From the NCBI GenBank assembly GCA_023415835.1, contig JAEZJK010000073.1:1-31800 (forward strand): DNA of 31,800 nt. The letters run 5' to 3'. The stretch comes from Bacillota bacterium (GTDB lineage Bacteria; Bacillota; UBA4882; UBA8346). The first letter of the stretch is position 1, and each line of letters starts with the position of its first letter. Positions 9,526 to 17,018 of this stretch are shown in pieces. The position numbers were made by a program, and so were the translations under genes. The notes beneath the pieces were generated by a model. The model did no database searches and was not told where the DNA came from. It saw only the letters and a program-made list of their open reading frames with translations.

Positions 9526-11115
9526 ATGGAACGAATTAGAGAAATTGAAAAAATCATTGATAATCATCATGTTGGGCACAGCTTTTTCAGGCGCTCTAAA
9601 TCCCAAGCTTTTTTTGACATTTTGCGTATATTAGAAGATGCCTGCCGATTATCGCTTATTGCCAGAATGCTTAAGCCGGGTGAGCCTACCGAAGTTACAT
9701 TTTTCATAAGGGAATATCTTGACGCTGCCAATATAGCTGTTAGATGGATATATTCTTTATGTCCCGATAAATCCGACGATGACATTACTTTTGAATTGTC
9801 AAATGAAACAGGGTCTGCCGCTTTCGATTTATTACGAAACTATGCTGCGCCGTACTGTGCTATTTGCAGTGCTTATATAGGATATTCACGAAAGCGTTTT
9901 ACTGCTAAGATTGATGACGAAACAAATACAGTGACATTCATAAGTACTGATGCTCGAAAAAGTATGTTTTGCGCTGATGTTACAGAAGCTTTTTCAAGAG
10001 GTATGATATATAGCGGTATTGACCTGAATCCAAGCATAATAGCACAACTCGAATCGAATGTCTATTTTGAGGACGGAAGGATTGGTTATAACCTTAACAG
10101 TGATATCTGGGATTCATTTAGCCAGTTTGCACGTGTTCAATGGGATAATACGAAGACACTGCCTGAAACGTGGGTATTTGATTCTTTTTCATTGAAGGAT
10201 TATAAAGAAACGTGGATTGCAATTGCTACGTTATGTTATATTCATTCTATGGCTTGTTTGAAAAGTAATACCCCAGGAATGGCCGTTGAAGATTCAGTCA
10301 TATTGATGGATGAAGATAAGTTTATAAAAAGTATAGCCGATTTGTCTGGAGTTGGGCCGGATAATGTATTAAGAATAATACATTATATTACCTACAATAA
10401 TGCTTTGAGAAACAACGACATCATATATCAGCCTATATTCAAACTTTCTAAAGAAATGCTCGCCATTACTCCATATCTCTTCATATCGAGCCGTCCAGAA
10501 CGAAATTTGATATCCTTAATTTGTAAAATGAATGATGCTCAATACTCTGAACTTACAAACACCTTAGAGGCTTTGATGCAGGATGATATTGATAGGCAAT
10601 TGGATGGATTAAAGGGAATAAAAAAAGTACATAATATTCATCTCGATCCTACTCTACCGGATGTTGATTATGGTATATACGATCCCAGTAGCAACTCCGC
10701 AATTATTTGCGAGCTCAAATGGCTAACTGAATCGGATTCAACTCAAGAAGTGTTTGCTCGTGAGGATGATATCGAACACGGTTGTGATCAATTAAAGAGA
10801 ATCATGGCATACGCGATTATGAATGTTCCTGCGTTTATTGAGAAAGTTTTCGAAGTTCAAAGTGAATACGTCGATTTATTCTATTGTGTGATTTCAAAAA
10901 ACAACATACGCTCTGTTAGTGACGATGTTCCCGTGATAAGTTTACAAAAATTTACCGAGCTTTTAAAAAAATCGGATATCAATAACGGCTTCCATGCAAT
11001 ACGAAACCGAAACTATTATGGGCCTATACTAGATAATTCACAAATGGACTCGGAGCTCGTCACTTACGGTGGATTTACATTCTACATTCCGGCGTTAATA
11101 ACAAATTTATTATAA
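9526..11115 (+). CDS. uncharacterised protein with C-terminal PD-(D/E)xK nuclease signature
   Basis: I do not recognise this 529-residue protein as a named family. Residues 1-370 are mixed helical with no clear motif. The C-terminal third carries a good PD-(D/E)xK nuclease pattern: Asp379-Val-Asp381, a beta hairpin, then Glu396-Leu-Lys398 in a hydrophobic strand (IICELKW), with Gln422 further on as a possible additional active-site residue. This suggests a metal-dependent DNA or RNA nuclease. It stands downstream of the type I operon on the same strand, so a role in defence is reasonable but inferred. The gene is visibly richer in A+T than the hsd genes, hinting at a separate origin. The ATG at 9526 has a poor ribosome binding site, and no better start is apparent. 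Confidence 0.72.
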   Translation: MERIREIEKIIDNHHVGHSFFRRSKSQAFFDILRILEDACRLSLIARMLKPGEPTEVTFFIREYLDAANIAVRWIYSLCPDKSDDDITFELSNETGSAAFDLLRNYAAPYCAICSAYIGYSRKRFTAKIDDETNTVTFISTDARKSMFCADVTEAFSRGMIYSGIDLNPSIIAQLESNVYFEDGRIGYNLNSDIWDSFSQFARVQWDNTKTLPETWVFDSFSLKDYKETWIAIATLCYIHSMACLKSNTPGMAVEDSVILMDEDKFIKSIADLSGVGPDNVLRIIHYITYNNALRNNDIIYQPIFKLSKEMLAITPYLFISSRPERNLISLICKMNDAQYSELTNTLEALMQDDIDRQLDGLKGIKKVHNIHLDPTLPDVDYGIYDPSSNSAIICELKWLTESDSTQEVFAREDDIEHGCDQLKRIMAYAIMNVPAFIEKVFEVQSEYVDLFYCVISKNNIRSVSDDVPVISLQKFTELLKKSDINNGFHAIRNRNYYGPILDNSQMDSELVTYGGFTFYIPALITNLL

Positions 11116-11181
11116 GCAAGGGCAAATTTAAAATGCCTCTATCAATGCAAAAATGGTTCTTTCAAGGCGGACGAAACTTTA

Positions 11182-11316
11182 TTAAAAGTTTGTACCTTTG
11201 CCAGTCAAAATATCAGGACTCAAACCATAGAAACAGGCGATAACTTTTAATTGTGCTTCCGGGAGCGACTTGAGTGGGGGTGCAGATTTAGTTTTCCGTA
11301 TCAGGATAACGGCCAT
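11182..11316 (-). CDS. possible small ORF or gene fragment, 44 codons
   Basis: A minus-strand open frame from ATG at 11316 to TAA at 11182. The product is basic at the start (ILIRKTKSA) and then reads like ordinary protein with a helix and a GLSPDIL segment. It lies just downstream of the ribbon-helix-helix-like frame on the same strand, so the two could be relics of a two-gene module. No ribosome binding site of note. I cannot identify it, and it may be a fragment. Confidence 0.22.
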   Translation of the reverse strand: MAVILIRKTKSAPPLKSLPEAQLKVIACFYGLSPDILTGKGTNF

Positions 11317-11356
11317 AACCGTAAAGAATCACTCTCAATCGTTGCTCCATAAAACG

Positions 11357-11596
11357 TCAAAAGCCCGAAAACAGTACAGTTTCAAGGCTATTTGCTGAAT
11401 AATCCGGTGTGGCGGAGCCACAATTCCGGTTGGGTGAAAACCACGCCTTCAGTGATGGATCCAACGCCGTAGTAAATTCGCTTTGATTTTGAGAGTTCTT
11501 TTTGCAGATATTTTCAAAGCGCTTTTTCAAATCTTCGGTTACCCGGATCATTTCAAATTTTTCCTTAAACGCGGCAGGTTCGGTTTGTTTCGGCAA
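11357..11596 (-). pseudogene. ribbon-helix-helix (CopG/Arc-like) small DNA-binding protein, probably frameshifted
   Basis: The start is TTG at 11596 with GGAGG 8 nt before it. The first 37 residues contain MIRVTEDLKKRFENICKKN followed by NQSE, the layout of a small ribbon-helix-helix DNA-binding protein such as a toxin-antitoxin antitoxin or plasmid-type repressor. After NQSE the frame stops looking like the family. If one T of the GAATTT run is removed, the other frame continues as LLRRWIHH and stops, which would end a protein of about 47 residues in a family-typical way. I therefore read this as a frameshifted gene whose apparent 79 residues include out-of-frame tail. If the frame is intact as written, it is a small unknown protein. 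Confidence 0.4.
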
Positions 11597-11624
11597 ACCC
11601 TAAACCTCCATTGTTTTTATGATT

Positions 11625-11654
11625 AATATAAGCTTATCAGTATTTACATGACAA
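11625..11654 (-). promoter_or_regulatory. candidate promoter for the ribbon-helix-helix frame
   Basis: On the minus strand TTGTCA (11654-11649) and TATATT (11630-11625) are 18 bp apart, about 30 bp upstream of the TTG start at 11596. A promoter, a good ribosome binding site and a start in the right order support the frame below having once been a real gene. Confidence 0.4.
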
Positions 11655-11909
11655 TACAAACGGAATGTTGATATCTTTAAAGATGGATTCAGGATTGCCT
11701 ATGTTTAGATAATGCAGTAATTCTTTTGATAATTTTACTAAGACCTGCTGTGTCAAGGAATCTATCGAGTTTTCAGAAATTCATAATAAAGGATTGATTA
11801 AATTTCATTTTTGATTTATTATTTATGTAATAGATCCCGCCGAGCCTCTATGACGTTTCGACGTTATACGCGTAACATGGCGGGCCGTTTATTTTATAGA
11901 GGTTTAGAA

Positions 11910-11976
11910 ATGGCAGAGATTAAACCGTTTTTAACAATCGAAGAACAAATACGAAGAATGAAAGAACGTGATTTAA
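11910..11976 (+). pseudogene. N-terminal remnant of an Abi-type abortive infection protein
   Basis: ATG at 11910 is preceded by AGAGGT and opens a frame beginning MAEIKPFLTIEEQ, which matches the usual start of Abi_2 (AbiD/AbiF-like) abortive infection proteins (KPFLTIEEQ followed by a helix). After about 22 residues the homology ends where a truncated copy of the neighbouring PPOX gene begins, and the fused frame stops at 12032. Only a stub is left of a gene normally around 300 codons, so it is non-functional. It adds to the picture of a decayed defence zone next to the restriction operon. The family call rests on a short stretch. Confidence 0.45.
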
Positions 11977-12134
11977 TCACCTTCGGCGCATCCATGAAAG
12001 ATGAGATGGTTGCAGTGGCGTCTTTAGGATAAAGGACCTCTGTGTTACCGTCGTCGGCTTTATACATTTTCTACAACGAGGGGTATGCGTCCAGCATATG
12101 CTGCTTGGCCTCCACTCGAGCATCATTGACCGCC
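11973..12134 (-). pseudogene. truncated duplicate of the 3' end of the PPOX gene
   Basis: These 162 bases align without gaps at a constant offset of 543 with 12516-12677, the 3' end of the PPOX-family gene on the same strand. Only scattered substitutions separate them. Roughly the last 50 codons are represented; the rest of the gene is missing. One edge abuts the Abi stub and the other runs directly into the 42-bp tandem repeat. It is a dead duplicate. Confidence 0.85.
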
Positions 12135-12145
12135 GTTCTGTCATT

Positions 12146-12313
12146 ATTTCGCCTCGTTCCGTCGTTCCCCCGACTCGTTCAATGAATATTTCGCCTCGTT
12201 CCGCCGTTCCTTCGGCTCGTTTGATAAATATTTCACCTCGTTCCGTCGTTCTCCCGACTCGTTCGATGAATATTTCACCTCGTTCCACCGTTCCCCCGAC
12301 TCGTTCCATGACT
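12146..12313. repeat. 42-bp tandem repeat, four units plus a partial fifth
   Basis: Units start at 12146, 12188, 12230 and 12272, exactly 42 bp apart, each beginning ATTTCRCCTCGTTCC; a diverged partial unit follows to about 12330. Because 42 is a multiple of three, both strands stay open with a 14-residue periodic translation (ISPRS... on plus, RGEIFIERV... on minus). These look like by-products of the repeat rather than real proteins. There are no spacers, so it is not a CRISPR array. Confidence 0.9.
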
Positions 12314-12330
12314 CCTTCACCTAGTTCTCT

Positions 12331-12420
12331 TATCCCGGTGGGGGTTTTTTAGTTTATGTTCAAGTTGGTAGTCCATATCTCTGAACTACTTGTCTTTAAA
12401 CGTCTCCGGGGCTATATATA
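12331..12420. other. no gene seen between repeat and PPOX terminator
   Basis: This short stretch between the tandem repeat and the PPOX terminator shows no open frame with a ribosome binding site and no further repeat. I see nothing in it that can be supported. Confidence 0.4.
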
Positions 12421-12456
12421 ACAAAAACAGCAGGCTGACGTTTGGTCAAACCTGCT
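12421..12456 (-). terminator. intrinsic terminator of the PPOX gene
   Basis: Read on the minus strand, AGCAGG (12456-12451) pairs with CCTGCT (12434-12429), with an inner GTTTG/CAAAC pairing, and is followed by a run of T. It sits about 50 bp past the PPOX stop, in the right direction. Confidence 0.7.
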
Positions 12457-12508
12457 ATAACAAAACAAAACTTGATATCAATAGCTTTCAAATATTTGAG
12501 AAGCCTCT

Positions 12509-12901
12509 TCAGAACTTAATTACCTTAGGCGCGTTAGTGAAAGATGAGATGGTTGCGGTGGCGTCTTTAAGATAAAGGACTTCGGTGTTGCCGTCGTCGG
12601 CCTTATACATTTTTTGCAACGAGGGGTATGCGTCCAGCATATGCTGCCTGGCTTCCACTCGGTCATCCTCGACCGCAATCGCTTCCACGCGAATCCACTT
12701 ACCTTCAGCCATACCGCAGATTTCAATTCTCGGATTCGCCTTGATCTGTTGGGAAACATTTTTGACCTTGCCGGTTTGAATATAAAGCCTGTTCTCAAAG
12801 ATGTCTACCGTGCCGAAAGGACGGACTCGCGGCTGGTTACCGTCGACCGTTGCGAGAAAATAGGTTCCGCATTTTTTCAAAAATTCGTAAACTTCTTTCA
12901 T
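12509..12901 (-). CDS. pyridoxamine 5'-phosphate oxidase-like (PPOX) flavoprotein
   Basis: A small split-barrel protein of about 130 residues in the PPOX family, which bind FMN or similar cofactors and reduce or oxidise small molecules. The substrate cannot be told from sequence. Typical features are FLATVDGNQPRVRPFG near residues 14-29, the strand with RLYIQTGKVKN, and the NPRIEICG strand. I chose ATG at 12901 because GGAGGA lies the right distance upstream; an in-frame ATG 36 nt earlier lacks a site. The gene stands alone with its own terminator. Its 3' end has been duplicated as a dead fragment about 540 bp away. Confidence 0.85.
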   Translation of the reverse strand: MKEVYEFLKKCGTYFLATVDGNQPRVRPFGTVDIFENRLYIQTGKVKNVSQQIKANPRIEICGMAEGKWIRVEAIAVEDDRVEARQHMLDAYPSLQKMYKADDGNTEVLYLKDATATISSFTNAPKVIKF

Positions 12902-13048
12902 CAATACTTCCTCCATTTTATTAAAGGTTGGCTCCAATCCTTTCTAGAACATTAAATCATGGCATTATATAACATTCAAGTATGACTTTTTTTAGCATAG
13001 AGCTATCTATCACCATACCCATCAGGTGGGAATGAATGTTGAGGGTAG

Positions 13049-13086
13049 AAAAAACAGCCCCTTCCCTCATTGTCCGAGGAAAGGGG
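13049..13086 (-). terminator. intrinsic terminator of asnB
   Basis: On the minus strand an 11-bp stem (13086-13076 with 13068-13058, one mismatch) is followed by CTG and six T. It lies about 140 bp beyond the asnB stop; a palindromic repeat element occupies the space between them, so the element would be transcribed in the asnB 3' untranslated region. Confidence 0.75.
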
Positions 13087-13093
13087 AGTTTAT

Positions 13094-13211
13094 ATAAATT
13101 GAAATAAATTTTGATTATACTTTTCCATCCTTAAACCATGATGGAAAATGGCAAAGTATAGTATCTATTTCAATTTATGAATCAAGGGAAATATGTTGTT
13201 GCGACATATAG
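13094..13211 (+). repeat. palindromic repeat element, copy 1 (hairpin-linker-truncated hairpin)
   Basis: A long imperfect hairpin (13094-13178; base AAATTGAAATA with TATTTCAATTT, tip TTTTCCATC with GATGGAAAA) is followed by the shared linker TATGAATCAAGGGAAATATG at 13176-13195. The second hairpin appears shortened to ATATGT...ACATAT and ends in ATAG. The same modules recur at 21933, 25598 and 28233. It lies between asnB and its terminator. Confidence 0.85.
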
Positions 13212-13226
13212 TTATAATTATATATT

Positions 13227-14804
13227 TTACTTGCCGCTTGCCCCGTAGTTGGCAAGCACCCGGGCGGATGGGTCGTTGACATTACAGCCGTCCCACTCTT
13301 TGTTCGGCATCCAGAAGTCGGTTACCATTTCCGCCTGGCCGGGATAATACTCCTCGAACAATTCCCGATAAAGCAGGGACTCCTTAGTGAACGGCGTTGC
13401 AAAATCATACTGCTTAATGCGTTTTTCAAACTCGGCATCTGAATACTTTTTTTCGGCATACTCTTTAAGGCAATCCACCATCGAGTGGCCGACAGCGTCG
13501 CTAAACGCCGCCTTTTCACGCATCAGGATTGAGTATGGGAGATAGTCGCCTTCAAAGGCGCGGCGCAACAGATACTTGCCTTTGCCATAGGTGTTCAGTT
13601 TCTTTTCAGGGTCGATGCTCATTACATACTTCACAAAGTCAAGGTCGCCAAAGGGCACTCTGGCTTCGATCGAGTTCGAGGAGATGCAACGGTCGGCGCG
13701 GAGGACATCATACATGTGGAGCTCCCGGATTCGCTTTGCGGCTTCATTCTGAAAAGCAGCCGCACTCGGCGCAAAGTCGGTGTATTTGTAGCCGAACAAT
13801 TCATCCGAGATCTCGCCGGTCATCAGTACGCGAATGTCCGTCGTCTCGTGAATGGCTTTGCAAATTAAGTACATGCCGATACTGGCTCTGATGGTAGTAA
13901 TATCGTAGGTGCCGAGGATCGAAACTACCTCCGGCAATGCTTTGAGGACACCCTCTTTGGTGATGATGATTTCCCGGTGATCGCTTTTGATATAGTCCGC
14001 CACTTCCTTGGCGTATTTCAAATCGATGGCGTCGGTACTCATACCAATGGCGAAGGTGCGGATGGGCTTGGCTAATATTTTAGCCGAAACGGCGCATACC
14101 AGTGAGCTATCCAAACCGCCGCTAAGCAAGAACCCGAGGGGAGCATCCGCATCCAGCCGTTTTTCAATGCCCGCCACCAGCTTATCGTGGATGTTTTGGC
14201 AAACCGTTTCCAGATTATCGTGGCAGAGAGCTTCCACTTTGGTCATGTCCCGGTAGCAGACAAACTTACCTTCCGCATAATAATGTCCGGGTGGAAACGG
14301 CCTGACTTTACCGGTCAAACCAATCAAACTTTTGGCTTCGCTGGCAAAGATAATTTCGCCGTCCCGGTCGTAGCCGTAAAACAACGGGCGGATACCGATT
14401 GGATCCCGGGCGGCAATGTAGGACTGCTTGCTGCCGTCGTAAATAATCAAAGCAAACTCGGCGTCCAGCTTTTCAAACATGCTTAAACCGTATTTTTCGT
14501 ACATCGGAAGCAGGACTTCGCAATCGGATTCGCTCTTAAAGGTGTATTCCTTAGCTAAAGTTTCCTTTAAAGGCCTGAACCCGTAGATTTCACCGTTACA
14601 AACAAGATAGTTGCGGCCAAGCGCAAAAGGCTGCATTCCTGACTCGTGGAGATCCATAATGGCCAGACGGTGAAAGCCTAACATTCCTTTTCCCGTTTCG
14701 ATAATTTTCGACATATCCGGGCCACGGGAAATGGTGCGGTCGAAACATTCTTTAAATTTAGCCATACTAATAGCACTGCCTGCATAACCCATAATTGAAC
14801 ACAT
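13227..14804 (-). CDS. asnB: asparagine synthetase (glutamine-hydrolysing)
   Basis: Makes asparagine from aspartate, ATP and glutamine in the cytoplasm. The N-terminal glutamine amidotransferase domain begins MCSIMGYAG, giving the catalytic Cys2 once Met is removed, with RLAIMD and CNGEIY further on. The synthetase domain has the ATP-pyrophosphatase loop SGGLDSS at 228-234 and the later MTGEISDELFGY segment. At 525 residues it is slightly shorter than E. coli AsnB. It is preceded by a T-box leader, so expression should rise when charged tRNA (most likely tRNA-Asn) is scarce. It follows the Amt-PII gene on the same strand but has its own leader and candidate promoter. Its substrate glutamine is made by the glutamine synthetases nearby. 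Confidence 0.96.
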   Translation of the reverse strand: MCSIMGYAGSAISMAKFKECFDRTISRGPDMSKIIETGKGMLGFHRLAIMDLHESGMQPFALGRNYLVCNGEIYGFRPLKETLAKEYTFKSESDCEVLLPMYEKYGLSMFEKLDAEFALIIYDGSKQSYIAARDPIGIRPLFYGYDRDGEIIFASEAKSLIGLTGKVRPFPPGHYYAEGKFVCYRDMTKVEALCHDNLETVCQNIHDKLVAGIEKRLDADAPLGFLLSGGLDSSLVCAVSAKILAKPIRTFAIGMSTDAIDLKYAKEVADYIKSDHREIIITKEGVLKALPEVVSILGTYDITTIRASIGMYLICKAIHETTDIRVLMTGEISDELFGYKYTDFAPSAAAFQNEAAKRIRELHMYDVLRADRCISSNSIEARVPFGDLDFVKYVMSIDPEKKLNTYGKGKYLLRRAFEGDYLPYSILMREKAAFSDAVGHSMVDCLKEYAEKKYSDAEFEKRIKQYDFATPFTKESLLYRELFEEYYPGQAEMVTDFWMPNKEWDGCNVNDPSARVLANYGASGK

Positions 14805-14821
14805 AAGCGGTGACCTCCCTA

Positions 14822-15085
14822 AACTAAAATGAGCGCACAGCTACAAATCCTCTATAGGACGAGTAGCTGTGCGCCCGCGGTGCCACCTATTTTACCCTGA
14901 TTGGGTCTCTCGATAGCTTTCAATTGAAAGCCTCCCGCTTAACGCGCGGGCTTCGGCGCCCCTATTTACCCAATGGTGTTCAGATTGCAGCTCCAAGTGT
15001 TATTCGCACGGACTCTATTATATGGTTTCCACTGTCCCATACTCACTGAAAACGAATTTCCGGGTTACTTCTCTTGATCATCGCT
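14822..15085 (-). promoter_or_regulatory. T-box riboswitch leader of asnB
   Basis: On the minus strand the leader contains the T-box core GGTGGCACCGCGG (about 14887-14875). A strong terminator hairpin follows: arms 14874-14863 and 14844-14833, then a T-rich run to about 14822. Upstream, ATTGGGT pairs with ACCCAAT around internal stems at about 14900-14970, and Stem I lies further up with an AAGTAA segment near its 5' end. The likely specifier is AAC (14980-14978) in the context CTGAACACC, which would read tRNA-Asn and fits asnB; a shifted reading of CAC cannot be excluded. Uncharged tRNA would favour the antiterminator. The T-box identity is firm, the specifier moderately so. Confidence 0.9.
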
Positions 15086-15092
15086 TTTTTTA

Positions 15093-15119
15093 GTTATAAT
15101 ACTTTTTGATATCCAGCAA
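15093..15119 (-). promoter_or_regulatory. candidate promoter of asnB leader
   Basis: On the minus strand TTGCTG (15119-15114) and TATAAC (15098-15093) lie just upstream of the T-box leader with a short 15-bp spacing. Position fits, but the spacing is not ideal. Confidence 0.35.
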
Positions 15120-15146
15120 GGCGGTTGTAAATAAGAATGATGAGAG

Positions 15147-16859
15147 TTATTCTACGTCCTGCAAAGCGTCATAGCCTTCCTCGCCGGTACGCACTTTAAC
15201 CACATTCTCTACATCATAGACGAATATCTTGCCATCGCCGATGTGACCGGTATAAAGTACTTTTTTGGCAGTTTCGATTACGGTTCGCACCGGAACCTTT
15301 GAAACCACTATTTCTACTTTCACTTTGGGCAACAAGGTAGCATCGACTCTAACTCCGCGGTAATATTCGGGTGCTCCTTTTTGCATTCCGAAGCCTAGTA
15401 CTTGGGTTACAGTCATACCTGTGATGCCAATATCGCTCATAGCTGTCTTTAACGCTTCAAATCTTTCCTGCTTGATGATGAGAACTACCGTGGTCATTTT
15501 AATACCAGAAGAGGGGCTTACAGCTGTTTCCGGCAGTACTGAAACGGCAGGAGTAATACCTTTAGGGATGTTCGGGGTCGCATCAGCCAAGGATAAGTTT
15601 AGAGCCGGTTGCAACGATAAACCGTGACCGAAGTTATCCGGATATGCTTCTTCACCGTGCATTGCCAAATCCAAGCCGTTTTCCTCTTCTTCAGGTGTCG
15701 CCCGTAATTCGGTAAAAGCTTTAACAACTTTCAAAATTACAAAAGTGGCTACAACGGCTAGAACGATAGTTATTACGATGCTGATAGCCTGAATACCCAG
15801 TAGAGCAGGATTCCCATAGAATAACCCGTCTGCTCCGGCGGGGTTAACTGCCTTGGAGGCAAACAATCCGGTGGCCAGTGCTCCCCACGTACCGCCTATG
15901 CCATGACAGCCAAAGGCGTCTAAGGAATCATCATAGCCATGCTTGGCTTTTAATACGTTCACAGCGAAATAACAAAGGGCTCCTCCGCCTAAACCAATGA
16001 GCAAAGAAGACATCGGGGTAACAAAACCTGCTCCCGGAGTGATGGATACTAATCCTGCAATCGCCCCGCTTGCTGCTCCAAGAACAGTTGGTTTACCGCG
16101 ATGAACCCATTCTACAGCCATCCAGGACAATGTGGCTGCGGCTGCGGAAGTATTTGTGGTAACCAGGGCAGAAACGGCCAGTCCGTTAGCGCCCAGGGCG
16201 CTTCCGGCATTGAAACCAAACCAGCCGAACCAAAGCAATCCTGCCCCTAAGACTGTCATCGGCAGATTATGGGGCAGCATCGGTTCTTCACCGAGGCCTT
16301 TTCTTTTACCCAGAATAAGCGCTGCGGCTAAGCCTGTGAAACCGGAACTAATATGGACAACCGTTCCCCCTGCAAAATCAAGAGCTCCCAAACTCCTTAA
16401 AAATCCTCCGACCCCCCAAACCATATGAGCCAAAGGAGTATACACAACTAGCAACCACAAGGTTATAAAGCCTAAGAAGGCAGGAAATCTCATCCGTTCA
16501 GCAATTGAACCACTGATTAAAGCTGGAGTAATGATGGCAAACATCATCTGAAAAGACATAAACAATAAAGCGGGAATGGTTGAGGCATAATCCGCATTGG
16601 GCTCCGCCCCGACTCCGGAAAGGCCGAACCAATCCAAACCTCCAATGAAGCCGCCGTGATCTTGGCCAAAAGCCAACGTATAACCGATTAACACCCATAT
16701 AACAGAAGCTAAGGCCATGATGATAAAGCTATGCATGGTAGTGCTTAGAACATTCTTTTTCCGGACCATCCCGCCATAAAAGAGGGCTAAGCCGGGAGTC
16801 ATCAAAAAAACAAGCGCAGTAGAAATAAGGATAAAGCTGGTATCTCCGGTATTAATCAT
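15147..16859 (-). CDS. amt: Amt ammonium transporter fused to a C-terminal PII signalling domain
   Basis: Ammonium channel of the Amt/Mep/Rh family in the inner membrane, with its own PII regulator attached. Residues 1-400 form about eleven hydrophobic helices, beginning FILISTALVFLMTPGLALFYGG and including the DFAGGTVVHISSG and GCHGIGG segments. A 55-residue Pro/Ser/Ala linker follows. Residues 455-566 are a PII protein: GFGMQKGAPEYYRG, LPKVKVEIVV, and the ATP loop TGHIGDGKIF with VRTGEEG. In a free system GlnK/GlnB plugs Amt when nitrogen is ample; here the two are covalently joined. The T-loop position of the uridylylated Tyr51 is Val (RGVRVD), so control by uridylylation is unlikely. It follows glnN on the same strand. 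Confidence 0.95.
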   Translation of the reverse strand: MINTGDTSFILISTALVFLMTPGLALFYGGMVRKKNVLSTTMHSFIIMALASVIWVLIGYTLAFGQDHGGFIGGLDWFGLSGVGAEPNADYASTIPALLFMSFQMMFAIITPALISGSIAERMRFPAFLGFITLWLLVVYTPLAHMVWGVGGFLRSLGALDFAGGTVVHISSGFTGLAAALILGKRKGLGEEPMLPHNLPMTVLGAGLLWFGWFGFNAGSALGANGLAVSALVTTNTSAAAATLSWMAVEWVHRGKPTVLGAASGAIAGLVSITPGAGFVTPMSSLLIGLGGGALCYFAVNVLKAKHGYDDSLDAFGCHGIGGTWGALATGLFASKAVNPAGADGLFYGNPALLGIQAISIVITIVLAVVATFVILKVVKAFTELRATPEEEENGLDLAMHGEEAYPDNFGHGLSLQPALNLSLADATPNIPKGITPAVSVLPETAVSPSSGIKMTTVVLIIKQERFEALKTAMSDIGITGMTVTQVLGFGMQKGAPEYYRGVRVDATLLPKVKVEIVVSKVPVRTVIETAKKVLYTGHIGDGKIFVYDVENVVKVRTGEEGYDALQDVE

Positions 16860-16880
16860 CTAATTTTCTCCACGTCCTTT

Positions 16881-16920
16881 TAAAAAAGTAGGCGTGTATG
16901 TGAATTAACACATACAGGCC
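16881..16920 (-). terminator. hairpin with U-tract between glnN and amt
   Basis: On the minus strand GGC(C)TGTATGTG and CACATACA(C)GCC flank the 6-nt loop TTAATT (16920-16891), followed by TACTTTTTT. It could end glnN transcription or act as an attenuator in an amt leader. The loop is not of the ANTAR-binding type. Confidence 0.7.
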
Positions 16921-17018
16921 TCTTTATGAAAAAAACTTAAATAAGAGAGGATAATAAAACATATGAATATCAAGGAGTTAGGTAAAACGGCAGGTAATAA
17001 AAGATGTTCATTGAAATC

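Noticed and set aside
12146..12330. Possible CRISPR array
   Set aside because: Units are contiguous with no spacers, and no cas genes are present.
12098..12352. 84-residue plus-strand and 110-residue minus-strand frames across the tandem repeat
   Set aside because: Both arise from the 42-bp period, have no ribosome binding site and run out of frame through the dead PPOX copy.
13527..13891. 120-residue plus-strand frame opposite asnB
   Set aside because: It has no ribosome site and no recognisable domain, and lies wholly within the conserved asnB coding region.
16891..16920. ANTAR target in the amt leader hairpin
   Set aside because: The 6-nt loop is TTAATT, lacking the A1 and G4 bases.
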